Assembly: GCA_025200525.1 (NCBI GenBank)
Contig: CM045763.1
Span: 153,332,246-153,396,245, forward strand
Reading direction: 5' to 3'
DNA length: 64,000 bases
DNA from: Camellia lanceoleosa
Taxonomy: Eukaryota > Streptophyta > Magnoliopsida > Ericales > Theaceae
Shown here: piece after piece, positions 1-11,582 of the stretch
Numbering within the stretch: the first letter of the stretch is position 1
How the letters are laid out: every line of letters starts with the position of its first letter
Notes under the pieces: generated by a model
Told to the model about the DNA's origin: nothing
Database searches by the model: none
Seen by the model: only the letters and a program-made list of their open reading frames with translations
Program-made: the position numbers and the translations under genes

Positions 1-782
1 GGTGGGGTCCGGTTCTGGTGCTTCCTCGAGAAGAAATTCGGTCACCCTCGCCGGCATCATGTGAACAGTAGGTCGGCTCGAAATCGAGGAGTGTTGCCCA
101 ACTCCGTTCTTTGACCTTGAGTGCGGCGCGGAGTACTGCAAGGTTGGGATAGTTGTAGTTGGAGAGGAGATGAGCCTTATCTGCAAAAGAAGACAAGTGT
201 TAGTCCGGTTCAGTATGAGAGTCAAATTAAAAGAAAAGGAGGAATGGAAACCGAAGTCTGTATACCGGGCTCCCCTTGTTTCCAATTTATTCTTCGGCCT
301 GGGATTCGGGCTTGGAAGTCCTCAAAATTCCCAGACACCCAAAAGAAGTCATCATCGTTGACATCTTTATCCGGTGTATGTTTTATGATTTTTTCTCGGC
401 CACGGCGTACCCTTAAGTAGTAGCACCAGCCTTCGTTTTTGGATCCTATTGAGTATTGATGGAATAGCTCGGCTAGACCGAGGTTGAGACCGTTTTGGTG
501 GTTCAGTGCGGCTATTCCCATTATTATGCGGTATGTATTGGTGGAAAGCTGGGTAGGGCAGAGTCTGGTCTGTCTGAGGAATTCACAGAGCAATGGCTGG
601 ACTGGGAATCTAAGTCCGGTCTCAATTATTGATTGGAGGGTGAATGAGACGAAGCCTTCCTTGCCCCAGAGGTCTACACCTTGTTCGGCCAGGGTGAGGT
701 TTACATCGGTTGGTATGTGGTAGTCTTTCCGGAATTCGGCTAGACCTCCAGGGGTTTCTACCAAAAATCTGTATTTCCCCAT
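1..782 (-). CDS. Antisense accessory ORF of a gypsy element, two exons, partial at window edge
   Basis: Reading starts at an ATG at 782 and stays open for 172 codons to 266. A GT donor at 265 and a TTTTGCAG acceptor at 181 define an 85 bp intron (181-265). The second exon (180 to 1) is open and leaves the window. Without splicing the frame stops at 222. Splicing joins a GEPG segment to DKAHLLSNYNYPNLAVLRAA, the style of sequence seen in plant transposon accessory proteins (Pfam Putative gypsy type transposon / Transposase_28 group, from memory). Exon 1 includes FRKDYHIP, GLRFPVQPLLCEFLRQ and YRIIMGIAALN, typical of that group. No enzymatic motif is visible and the function is unknown. It lies antisense to the element between pol and the 3' LTR. 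The intron is predicted from sequence only. Confidence 0.65.
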
Positions 783-1967
783 TTATTTTATAAGTTATAA
801 ATAATTTATTTCGGCTGAAAGGCTGTTAAGAAGCTCGGCTTAGCGCGCAGACGTGTCTGGGTGACCTAAGTCTGCAAAGTGGAAGAACAAGGTGTTAAGC
901 ACAGATCATTGACCGTACTACAAAAAACAGAGGGAGAAAAGACAAGTCCTATTTCGGCTACACAGGGTGTTACAAGGACCTATTTCGGTTTCAACGAAGT
1001 GCTTATCTCAGCTCGTCAGGATGTCAGGTTATCTCGGCTAACCTAAGGGTTTGTTACTCCGGTTAGGCATCAAGGGACAGTTTTCTGGGTTCGGTTTAGG
1101 AACTCAGAAACTTGGCTTAGCCCCCCAAGGCTTAGCTCGGTCAAGGGCTTAAGGACTTTTAGTTTGGTGGGTTTTCATTTCGGCTAGGATGAATCAGTTA
1201 ATGGCCTAATGAAACTGATGTGACAGTTCTAGTTCGGTTTCAATCTACCTGGATCTATGTGTAGTAAGAACAGTGTTCTAGTCCGGTTGGACGTATTCTT
1301 TGGATCAAATAAAGTGTTCTACTTGCTGTTACTCGAGAATTCTTGAAGTTCTAGCATTTTACAGGTAAGTTCTTTCCAGAAACGATATAAAACTAATAAC
1401 ATACAAGGTGTTTTGCAAAAACACGTGCAACAGAATACAGGAAATAAGAAGAGATTCATAAGCTTACCTGGTAAGGAGATAGGATTGGAGGAGGGAGTGA
1501 TAGCAACAGTAAGAATGCGAGCTCAGAAGTTGGAAAGAATTGAAAAAGCAGAAGCACAGAGAGAGAGAGAGCACAAGGAGATGAACAGGGTTTGGTATGA
1601 TTCAAATGTGAAGAGTTCTTTTGGCGAAAAGGGCCAAAAGAGCGGGAACTGTTTAATTTTTTCGAAGTACGAGGGCGGCGCGACAGCTGTAAAGAGCCAA
1701 TCGGAGGCTGCCACGTGTCCCCAGAAGGGGAAGCGTTTCAGTTGCTATCACTGAAGAGACGTTTTGACCGGACGAGCGCAGTACGGCCCAAGTTTAGCTC
1801 GGTTGGATAGGTTAAATGGTTTTTAGCTCGGCCGGGTAAGTTAAAAGGTTCTTAGGTCGGCTGAAGAAGCTCAAAGCTTTAGCTCGGCGGGAGTGATTGA
1901 AACTGTGGCTCGGCCGAATAGACAGGTAATCCCAAATCATGCTTTGCAGATGGAATTAAGGGGCAAT
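783..1967 (+). other. Non-coding 3' region of the gypsy element, CTCGG/TTCGG-rich
   Basis: No convincing gene. The stretch is strewn with irregularly spaced words such as AGCTCGG, TTCGGCTA and AGTTCGGTT, the same vocabulary as in the related LTR at 26.5-26.9 kb. A short purine run (around 1956-1966, ATTAAGGGGCAA) directly precedes the LTR and is the likely but weak polypurine tract. A 113-codon open frame at 1413-1754 shows no recognisable domain. Confidence 0.55.
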
Positions 1968-2707
1968 TGAGAGGGTAATTTATATTGGTAAATTGGGCCG
2001 AGCTGGGGTTGTGGGCCGTTCTATGGACCGAAGTAAAGAGGCTTGGAGGCCGGGCCGCGGACAAATGGTAAACCGGTCTAGAGTACGGTTTTGTCGCCGA
2101 ATGAAGGAAGTTTGTTAGTTCGGTGTAGCTCGGTCGCGCTGTTCGGGACCGAGGTGTGTATTCCGTTCTGAGGCTTGATTGAACGTTAGCTCGGTTTAGT
2201 TCTTCTATGGATAGCTTGGTCGTGCCTGTGAGGCCGAGGTAGAAGAAAGGAAAGGAAGATCGAGGTAACAGTTAGATCGGTCTGGATTTGTTTGTCTGAC
2301 AGGGCAAGTTATTTCGGTCTTGGAGTAGTCCGGCCGTGAGGAAAACCATCTCACTTGGTTTAAGCAGTGAGGGGGGGGGTGTTAGAGGATAAGCAGTATC
2401 TTCCAGGAGTATGAGTCCTAGGAGGACTCTACATGGAGGAGTAAGAGTCCTCCTAGGATTGTGCCACGCGAAATCTATATAAGCTCACCAATGTCATCTT
2501 TGGAGAGGTAATGCAACTTTTGCTCCCTAAATACATAGAGCTTTTGCCTTCTTGTCTTGCTTACTGACTTAGGCATCGGAGAGGTTTCCGGCACACACCC
2601 GCCGGCCAGCTCACGTTTGTGTTTACAAGTAGTAGAACGACGACGTACAGAAGAACGCAGACTTGATCAACAGGATTATACGAGAAGGTGTATTTCTTTC
2701 CCATACA
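1968..2707 (+). repeat. 3' LTR (740 bp) of the Tat-like element
   Basis: The boundaries come from comparison with the solo copy at 26470-27255, which is flanked by a CCATA duplication. Both begin TGAGAGGGTAATTTATAT and end CCC(A/G)TACA. The LTR has a G-run (around 2371-2379), a TATA-like TATATAAGC near 2476 and the U5-type motif GACTTAGGCATCGGAGAGG near 2567. The matching 5' LTR is outside the window, so age and target duplication cannot be judged. Confidence 0.8.
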
Positions 2708-3236
2708 TAAAGTGTAGATCTACACTTCTAGAGTATAGATCTACACTTCTAGAGGGTAAATCTAAACTTTTTACATTTGAAATCAGAGTTTTGAGAGTTT
2801 TCTCCTCTGCTTTTGGCATAGATTTTTGATTTTTCTGCACGCACAATGGTTCCTTCTTCTCTTAACTATTTTCCATACCATTGTGGGTGTCATTCCTTCT
2901 CTGGTGGAAGCGGTGGCGGAGTTGGGTAGCAATGACGGGAACGACGTCAATGGAAATGCTGCGCTTTCAAGCAAATCTTGCTTTTCAGACCACTTCTTTA
3001 AGCAGATCAGTAGTTTTCCCTGGAGCATAACTGTTTTTTTGACGAATTTATTTTTTTGTTGTTTGTTTGTTTGTTTGTTTGGTTTGAATGGCCTAATTAT
3101 GTACTGTTATTGTCTTTTATTAATATAATGTTTCCTATGTTCTAAAAAAAAAGAAAAAAGAAAAATAAAGGGCTGTTGTAAGTTCGACTAATTTATTCAC
3201 CCTTCACCTTTTCTTTCAGATAAATTCTCCATTATC
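2708..3236. other. Unassigned DNA with a short tandem duplication
   Basis: Directly after the LTR a roughly 20 bp unit (AGATCTACACTTCTAGAG) occurs twice at 2714-2754, followed by a partial third copy. A 100-codon open frame at 2826-3128 has a hydrophobic start but turns into low-complexity Phe/Cys/Leu sequence and matches nothing recognised. An A-rich tract lies at 3144-3168. No gene can be supported. Confidence 0.4.
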
Positions 3237-3491
3237 TTTGTTCCTCTTGAAACGATGGCGTTTTAGCCTTGTGCGTTCTAATGAGTAGCCACGTCATAAT
3301 GGTGTTGTGTGCACTTGAATGGTCCATCTATGCACAACCAACCCTTCAACTGTTGCAAAATTTTATATTACAATATAGTTGAAGGATTGATTGTGCACAG
3401 ATATACCATTAAAATGCACACAACACCATCATGATGTGGCTACTCATTGGAACGCACAAGACTTGGCCAAAATGCTACTGTTTCAAGAACA
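3237..3491. mobile_element. Long-TIR MITE (foldback type)
   Basis: The two halves are inverted copies of each other over about 115 bp. The left half reads TTGTGCGTTCTAATGAGTAG and GGTGTTGTGTGCAC; the right half has the reverse complements CTACTCATTGGAACGCACAA and GTGCACACAACACC (with small differences). The spacer is only about 20 bp. There is no coding capacity. Exact ends and target duplication could not be fixed, so the superfamily is unassigned. A transcript would form a near-perfect hairpin. Confidence 0.75.
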
Positions 3492-4964
3492 ATAGTTACC
3501 GCTGCGCTAGAGTGACCCCGTCTCCCCCAGTTTCCACCCATACTCCCCCAATAATGTCACAAATATTAGAGATGTAATTAGAGGTGATAAAAGCAGAGAT
3601 TAGGCATTTTTCATATCAAAATACGAGTTTTAAATATTGATTATTATGTACTATAATTTTTATTTTTGATACTGTTATTTGACCATATACCAAATAATAT
3701 TATTTAATATTAATTGTATTACGATATTGATACATAGTTTAATATTGTTATTTAAAATGATAATAAAAATCCTATTCACTCTGTTTGGTTTCCATTTTCA
3801 GAATTTACTTTTCAAAAAAGTTTACTTTTTTTGTTTTTCATATATTTTTTTTTTCACTAATTTTTTTTTTAATATTTTAAGTAATTTTTTTTTTCATTTT
3901 TAAACACAACTAACATAATTACACTTAAAAACTATAATATTTGTGAAAAATATTTTAAAAAATTCATTAAATGCCAAAAATACAAAAATACAAAAAAAAA
4001 ATGAAAATCCAATAAATTTTTCATATTTTGGTGTATTTATTGAATTTTTAAAATATTTTTTTACAAATATTTTATTATTTAGATATTTAAATAAGGTACA
4101 TCTAAAAAAGTAAAAAAAATTGTTTAAAATTTTAAAAATATTCACTAAAAATTAAAAAAAAAACGAAAAACAAAAAAAATCAATTTCTAAAAAATTGAAT
4201 TCAAAAAATTAAAACCAAACATACTGATTAGCTTTGGAGTTTTTGAAAACAAATTTTGAGTTTTTAATATGCATATTTTTAGTTTTTTTGTGAATTTTTT
4301 AAATATTTTAATCAATTAAAAAAATTATCTTTAGATCTAATTAATCTAAATACACTTAAAATATATATACTTTGTTATTTTTAAAAAAAAATCATTAAAT
4401 ACACACCAAAAAAAATTTATTATTTTATTATTATAGATTTTTCACAAATATTTACTTTTCAGGAACATTTAGGGGTTGTTTGGAATAATCTAAATAAGTG
4501 TATTTTTTAACTTATTATGAAAAGTTATGCAATGTGATAAAGAACTGATGTAACCTAAATAAGAAGTGATGTGACCTAAATAAAATAAAAAGATGATCTA
4601 AAGTAGATTACTCCAAACAACCCCTTAGATTATGTGTATCTAAAAAATAAAATATTAAAATATGGAAAAAAATTATTAAAAAATAAAAAAAAAACACAAA
4701 AAATAATAAATTCAAAATCAAATAAATTTAACTAATAATGAAGCCCTTAGTTGTAAACTTAAAAAAATGAAAACTCAAAATTGATTAAATTTAACTAACA
4801 ATAAAGCCAATAACTTGAGTAATTTTTATATTTATAAGATACATGTCATGTAATATATTTTATTATTGTGATTAATTTTAATCGTATAATCCAATATATT
4901 TATGTTAAATATTTGAAAAATAATAGACGATATACACGTTTACGATTAGTGAAAGGTCATGTTC
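3492..4964. other. AT-rich intergenic DNA
   Basis: Very AT-rich with long A and T runs (3770-4450, 4640-4720). Open frames here are low-complexity Phe/Ile/Lys strings. Apart from the MITE at 4472-4624 and the TGTTC target site at 4960-4964, nothing is recognised. Confidence 0.6.
4472..4624. mobile_element. Tourist-like (PIF/Harbinger) MITE, 153 bp
   Basis: The terminal inverted repeat GGGGTTGTTTGGA is present at both ends (the right end is its reverse complement), flanked by TTA at 4469-4471 and 4625-4627. A 3 bp TTA duplication is diagnostic of PIF/Harbinger elements. There is no ORF. Relatives in this window are at 49540-49697, 52377-52507 and 57766-57905. Confidence 0.85.
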
Positions 4965-7459
4965 TGTAACAACCCTCGTACAGATTACCGATAAACTACT
5001 GAATTAGCTCTTTAGTTCGTTAAACCGAATCGATAAAGACCGATAATTGAACTAATCAAATCTTGAATGGGTGATTGAAATCGAAACTAAAATTGAATAA
5101 GTTTATCTATTGAATTGTATATTGCATCTGTTTGATCGATTGATTATCTGTTTGAATTCATGTGTTTAAACTGTAAATTGAAGGCCTTATCGGCGGCCAA
5201 ATCCGAAATTGACTGATGTTTTATAATCATCATAATTTATGTGATTTTATGGTCTAATTATCTGAAAAGTGATTTGGTATGTTTAAATTAGATTAAATAT
5301 TGATTAATTGAAGAGTTTGGCTTATTTACCGTTTTGCCACCTAGTGGCCCTTTTCATATAAAACATATATTGAGCCTTATACACTTCAAGCAAAACATTT
5401 CTTCAGCCCATTTTGAGCTCAAAACCGACTTAGAGAGAGAGAAAACAAGAAGATTGATTTCACATAAGAGTTGGCTTGAATCTTTGAAGAATTGAAGTGT
5501 AGATTGCTGAATTGAGCCTCTAGTCTTGTGGTTGAGGATCTAAGGTAGAGTAATTTCCTTCTTGTTTATGAATTGAATCACTCCTTGCATGGTTTAGAGG
5601 ATTATTAAAGATTAGAGCCAAGATATGGCTTATAATGTTGAATTGAGGCTCATCTCTTGCATGCATGCTTGTATTGAGGAATTTAAAGTTGTTTTCATGG
5701 CAAATGTTACATGCATGCTCATATTTATGTTTAAGCCCATGATTTCACCATGTTTTAAGAAGAATTGACTCATCAAAGACATGAAATGGCTTCATATGTT
5801 GAGTTGAGTTAGAATTCATGCATGCATGTGTTTATCCTTGCATTGTGAGGTTGGATTTCATGGGAATCTTGCATGCATGTTCTTATTCATGATAAAAACC
5901 ATGATTTCATTTTGTTCTTGAAGAAAAGAGCTCAGTTGAGCTAACATTTGAGGTTTTGAATTGATTGAATTCATGGATATTGCATGTTCTTCATGTTTAT
6001 GAAAATTGTTTTGAAAATGAGTTTAATGGAACTACCTTTGGGCTTTGAATTCTCAAATTGATCTTTGAAACATGTTATACATTGAGTTTTAAAGTGTTTT
6101 CCAGAAAATTAGCCCAAAAGGATCGAATTTGATACATTGAAACTTGGTTTTGATCTTGGAGCTCAAATCTGGAATTTCCAGATTTTGGTCATACGCTCGA
6201 GCGGGGGAAGTGCCGCTCGAGCGGGGAAATCGAGCTCCCAGCATCTCTCACTGCTTTACAGTCTGCTCGAGCGGGGTATTGTACGCTCGAGCGGAGGCTT
6301 GTGTCACACGCTCGAGCGGGGGAGTTGACGCTCGAGCGGGGACCTTTGTTGCATGTCCGCTCGAGCGGGGAAACCTGCGCTCGAGCGGGGAACTGTTTTT
6401 CTGAAAATTCTGAAACTGCTTTCTGAATGCATCTTTGCATCCTCATCCCATTCTAGGCATTCTTAGGCCTAGTTTAAGACATCTTAATGAGGATATAGAT
6501 GTAGAACACACCGAGGCAAATTTAGGGATTTAGTTATTACTTTCTCAACTGTATAGCTTAGTGTGTGTTCAACCTGTGTACTGTGTAGGGTTGGCGACTG
6601 GGGACGCGCTCTAGCTTACTGTAGCCCAAAACTCTGTGAGTAACAATTGTGTAAAGATATGTTCAAAATGGTTATCTTTTGAATACTGAACTGAACTGTT
6701 TATTGAACTGATATTGTTTACTGAATGAATGTATGTCCTGTATTACAGGCTGTATTGTGGCATCCTTAGCATTGATATTCTTATTCTAGAGCTCGCCGGT
6801 TCCTTGTGGAACCATCATTCTTGATTGATGGCCATCATTACTGTTAGGTCTGTTAAGACTCGGTCCTTTTGGACCTACTGTTTATAGGCTAATGGGTGTA
6901 CCACATATGACTGATTGACTGAAAGACTGAAATACTGTTTAATGAACTGAGTTCATTACTGTAAGGACATTCATTCATAACCCCTTTACGCATTACGTTA
7001 TTCACTGGGCTTTAGCTCACTATTTATATATATATGTAGGTTCTCAGCAGCCAGACCGGAGCTAGGAGCGTGGGTTGGTCCCCAGTTTTGTCAAGCGCCC
7101 TATGTGCCTCACCTGCGAGGTTCCGAGTTGCCATGCTATGGCTTGGGGTGTTTTGTATCCTCATCGGTCTTCTTCTTGTTTTGTACTATTGTATAGACTG
7201 CCTTGTTTTTTCTTGTCTTGTTATCGAGGATTAGGTTCCGCATCGACCGTTTGTATATATTTGTATATAGATCTTGTATGAATGCATGAAAAATGTTTTT
7301 GGCATCTGATTTTCACAGCTCAATGGACACTAGTTATTTACTGTATTGGTTTCCGCCACGTACTCCGTTTAAGCGTATTCTTTCAAGTGAGCCTTGGTAA
7401 TCTCGGATTCTTGGCGATTCTGATTGCTAAACCCATATGGCCGGATTTGGGTCGTGACA
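4965..7459 (+). repeat. 5' LTR of the LARD (2495 bp)
   Basis: It starts TGTAACAACCCTCG and ends GGGTCGTGACA, followed after three bases by the primer site. It is close to identical with 11583-14070 over long stretches, but differences are clustered in a few patches. The segment around 7022-7040 (TATTTATATATATATG) is the best TATA candidate. A leader-like GGTTCTCAGCAGCCAGACCG follows. Palindromes at 6194-6387 are described separately. Confidence 0.92.
6194..6387. repeat. Array of eight CGCTCGAGCG palindromes in the 5' LTR
   Basis: The 10 bp perfect palindrome CGCTCGAGCG, usually extended to GCTCGAGCGGGG, starts at 6194, 6214, 6284, 6309, 6329, 6358 and 6378, plus one TGCTCGAGCG at 6264. Spacing is uneven (20 to 50 bp). 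It is GC-rich in an otherwise AT-rich LTR. The 3' LTR has a partly eroded version (12799-12989). Two further copies lie in an unrelated solo LTR near 24190-24225. Confidence 0.9.
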
Positions 7460-7462
7460 GAG

Positions 7463-7474
7463 TGGTATCAGAGC
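7463..7474 (+). other. Primer-binding site (initiator Met tRNA type)
   Basis: TGGTATCAGAGC starts 3 bp after the 5' LTR. This is the classic plant retrotransposon primer site complementary to the 3' end of initiator methionine tRNA. It sets the plus orientation and shows that the element keeps its priming signal although it has no genes. Confidence 0.88.
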
Positions 7475-10400
7475 AATACTTAACCACGAGTTATACCGCA
7501 CACACGTGTCCAAATGAGCTATAGGATGTCCTAGAAAAGAAATTAGGGCATTGCATGAGCATGAAAAGTGTGTGCGACAATGACATGACTGATTATATGC
7601 CAATGTGTTAAACTGTTTAAGTATGCAACTGTTTATATTTATAATTGCTACCACTGCTTATAGTGAAATGAAACGAAACCTATATGCATACTTAAAGAAG
7701 TTAAATGGAATAACATGTAATGTCAATGTTACTACCGACTGTGGAAATCTATAAGAAAGTGAACGTGTGAAAGTAAAGGGTCATGCGACCATACCTGAAC
7801 TGAAATGAAAGTATACACACGTCTGATATGGAATAAAATGTGAAATCAGTGAGAACTTCCCTGTGTTGATCAAAGAAACATGTGGGAACCTAATTTGTGG
7901 AATGTTAAACCGTAGAGTCTCATGCCTTTGTTGAATGACCTTGAAAGTCCGATTGGAATCACGTTGGCTAGCGTTGCTTCGAGTCGGAAATTCTTGGTAA
8001 ATTCCTGGGGAATGAATAGGTTAACTGAGAATCTGAAATAACAACAGCAAGGGCGAGGATTGTGAACGAACTGAAACTTCTAATCTGAGGATTAACAGGC
8101 TAGAATGAATGATTGAGGCCTTAATCGAAAATCTGAGAGAATAAAGGCAGACATGCGTGCCTGAACCAACTGAATATGAACTGATGACACTAATACTGAA
8201 ACCCAAATAAACTGAAACCACCAGAATTTCTGGGAGGTACTGAACCACTGAAAACTGAGACTTGGGTTTAGAAACTGAGAAAATATGTGAAGTTCTCTTC
8301 AACCAAAAAAAAAAAAAAAATGCTTTCCCCAAAACATCTGAAATAGGAAAGTATCTGAGTTTGAACAACTTGAGTAAAGTGATAGGACTGTGGTCGAATC
8401 TGAGGTAAAATTTACCCAGCTAATCTGATAAACAACCCACATGATAGACACTGACTAGAAAAGAACTGGAGGTGGGAGTGACCTAGATGTGTTTGACATC
8501 GTCAACTGAAATTAGAAAGAATGAAACAAAAGTAACAGAAAGTGAAAATGACCGGTGCTTCAATGACCTCCGGGAATGGAAAATCTCGGCAATAGCTTTG
8601 ACCAATGAAGGTCAAAGAAGTAATGTGAACAACGATATACCTATCTGTACCGTATGTGGGAAATACCAATGGGGCGTTGCCACTGCCTATCTGAAACTTA
8701 TTCTAGGCATGGACAGGAGGGATATTTGCTTAAGTCTTGCCCACAAATGCTCGGAACACCGGAAAGACTGACGTAGGTATGACCTGAAACAGATGAAATT
8801 GCTTATACGAATGATTGTGTGGGGAATTGTATATTTCGTAATTTGGTATAGACTGCGAACATATTGACTGCGCTAATTGAACTACTGGAATTATGAACCA
8901 TACACTGAGAACTGTTAGAACTTGTGAACAGCGAGGACTTGCTGAGTTAGGTCCTTGTATGGTATTGTAACAACTGAATGTGAACTGTTAGATGTGACCT
9001 TTTGAACTGTACTAGAACTGTTGAACATGGGAATACCTTATGATTGACTGTAATTCGAGAAATTTGTACGACTATGATTGGTACTGAACTGTTACGTATT
9101 AACGGACATTATTGAATGAACGGACCCTTGAACTCGAATTATACACGTGAACTATTTGTGTGTGGGACCGCTGAAATTGAGAACCCATATTGGTTTGTAA
9201 AGATGAACTTCTGCTTATGAATTTGTGAACGAATGCCTTCATGAAAACTGATTTTGATCTCACACCTGTATGTATGTTCCCATGCTGTAACACTGTTAAG
9301 ATTGAGAGGAATGGACTGTGAATAACGGATCTTTTGAAATCTACCGTTGATGCGGACTATATGTGCGACACTGTAAAACCTCATGTTAACATTTGCCTAT
9401 GCTAAGGAAACCGCTTAGACTTGTGTACACATCTGCTTACCTTTGCTTAAGGATATTACTAGACTGAATAGATATATGACTGGTTATCTTAACTATCGTA
9501 TCTGAAGGAACCATTTTGCATTGTACATTGAACCCGTGAACCTGTAATGGGACTGTTAGTAGATTCTGAACATGCACATATATGACTGTACCTTTGCTCG
9601 GAGTGACTGATTAATTTGTTTGATAAATTAACCGTTAGGACTATGACTCAGAATCGCATGGTGAATAAAGACCCCAACCGATAAACTCTTGACTGGGAAT
9701 CGTGATTGTGGAAAGTTGACATGACTGTTGGAGTTGATCTGCGAGCCTATGCTTTAGTGACTATATGACTGATTTGGAACCCTTGTATGACAACTCACCA
9801 TTATGTGCCACCAAGAACTTTGTGTGATGTATTACTGTATACCATGTGCTTATATGAAGGATTTATTTGGAAATTGCTATATTGACTGTGATGCTTACCT
9901 CTCGATATGACTAGCTGCGTGTCTGTGCATTTGTCTGTAAACTTATTGGGAGGAACACACTGAATGTGACCTGTACTGCTTTGATATGAATTGTAATGGT
10001 ACCGGACTCTGATGTAAGTTTAATAATGGATGAACTCAGACTGATTGTGAAACTACTATGTACCGAAATGACCGGAGTATGAACTAATGTTAACTGATCT
10101 GGAAATGATAAGAATGGAACTTTGATCTGAACTAATCTGATGGAACCATGGGTTAATGAAACCCTTTTGTGTAACTGATGGAACTTTTGTTTGATGCTTG
10201 CGCTTCGAACTTTTATTTGATATGTTTGGACAGAACTTGCATCTGAAATGACCTAGTCGAACTTTCATCGATTTGATCTGAGAAAACTCTTATTAAGAGC
10301 TATTACCGGATTTGTTTACAATGTAGGAAAAACCTGGGTATGTGGCATGTGATTACTTACCCGGTATTACCGTTCTAACCATAAACTTGTTTGACTAGGG

Positions 10401-11571
10401 AATGATTGTTTTGGTGATTACTGTACTTCAGAACTAGTGGGATCTGTTGACCACAGACTGGTTTTGATCATAAACTCTGACTGTCTGGAAGTATATGTAA
10501 TCTGTATGACTGCTTTCGTATTGACTTGTGCTATGACCGAATCTGTAAGGACTAGAACTGATGAACAGTGAATGATTACTTCGGAACTCTGCCTACTGTT
10601 ATGGGAGTAGTGTACAATTCGCCTTATGTCCCCAATAGCTCCCGAATGAACTGGACTGACTGTAATGGATTACTGAACCGAGAACTGGATCGAACAAAGA
10701 CTGAAGGAAAGACTCGAAATTGAATGGATCGAATCTCTGTAACTTAACGGGGGAAATTACTTATGAAACTGAGACCAGTGTAAAGCCATAACCCCGATAA
10801 GTACTTGATATAAGTAGTGTGAATACTACTACATTGCTACTCTTTATCTTTATTCTTGTATTGTCAATTCTTGTTATTGTATTGTTACCATTCTTGCATC
10901 GCTTTGTCTTTGCTCTTGTACTACTGTGCCACTTTATTCATATTTCGTGTCACGAAATAAGTTTTGTCTCGAAAATGCTATATGCTGTTTACTGAATGAT
11001 TGTTCGACCCCTGTTATATATTCGTGACTCTTAGTATTATGTAATATATGTTAGCTGCCCGGTATCGGAGGTTCCTTTATGGAACTTATATCTGTCTGTA
11101 CTCTGTTACCCGTACCGGAGGCCTCGTCATGAGGGCCCAGCTTCTGTACTGTTCTGTTCTGTTACCCGGATTCGGGATTCCCTTATGGAACTGGTTATTC
11201 ATAACCATTATGTAATCAGATCTGCTCAGATTCCGCATGTCTGCTCAGATTCCGCTCTAGTAATGCACCATGTATACATAAGCCAGGATTGTGCATCTAC
11301 GTATGCTCTAGACAAAGTATGCAAATGAACATGTATCCGAATCTGTCATTGACTGAAAACTGAAAGTGCATAAGATTCTGTTTTAATATGAACCCCAATC
11401 CCTATATGTGATTCCTGATTCTGTTATTGAGCATTGTTAAGATTGGGAATGGGTCATGAATCCGTTTTTGTATATGATTGTGCTCCTATTATAGAGTGAA
11501 AGTTACCTTTATGATAGGCATCATCTCTGTTGTCATATGTTAACCCGAGTTTAGAGGACCAAACTCTTTAT
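7475..11571 (+). other. Non-coding interior of the LARD
   Basis: 4.1 kb with stops in every frame. It is strikingly enriched in short words built on ACTG (GAACTG, TGACTG, ACTGAA, CTGAAAC), spread evenly without a fixed period. Open frames such as 8487-8771 and the reverse frame at 8021-8368 show no domain. A run of A lies at 8307-8321. No relic of gag or pol was recognised. Confidence 0.75.
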
Positions 11572-11582
11572 AAGGAGGGATC
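11572..11582 (+). other. Polypurine tract of the LARD
   Basis: AAGGAGGGATC immediately precedes the 3' LTR, where plus-strand DNA synthesis is primed in LTR retrotransposons. Its last two bases are not purines, so the exact cleavage site is uncertain. Confidence 0.7.

Larger units (their letters stand above)
1..2707 (+). mobile_element. 3' portion of a Tat-like Ty3/gypsy LTR retrotransposon
   Basis: The window opens inside a retrotransposon and includes its antisense accessory ORF (complement 1-782), about 1.2 kb of non-coding DNA rich in CTCGG and TTCGG words, a weak purine tract and a 3' LTR ending in CA at 2707. Plant Tat-lineage gypsy elements are known to carry an extra, often antisense ORF between pol and the 3' LTR, which is the arrangement here. 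The LTR 3' part has the motif GACTTAGGCATCGGAGAGG, common in plant gypsy U5 regions. The pol gene would lie left of base 1. A related 786 bp solo LTR is at 26470-27255. The lineage call is inference. Confidence 0.75.

Noticed and set aside
1413..1754. 113-codon frame with a charged helix
   Set aside because: It lies in the non-coding 3' region of the gypsy element and shows no known domain.
2365..2379. G-run before TGTTAGAGG taken as polypurine tract and LTR start
   Set aside because: The related copy at 26470-27255 has CCATA duplications that place the LTR start at TGAGAGGG, about 410 bp further upstream; the G-run is inside the LTR.
2826..3128. 100-codon frame with hydrophobic start, possible secreted peptide
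   Set aside because: Second half is low-complexity and no homology, start context or gene structure supports it.
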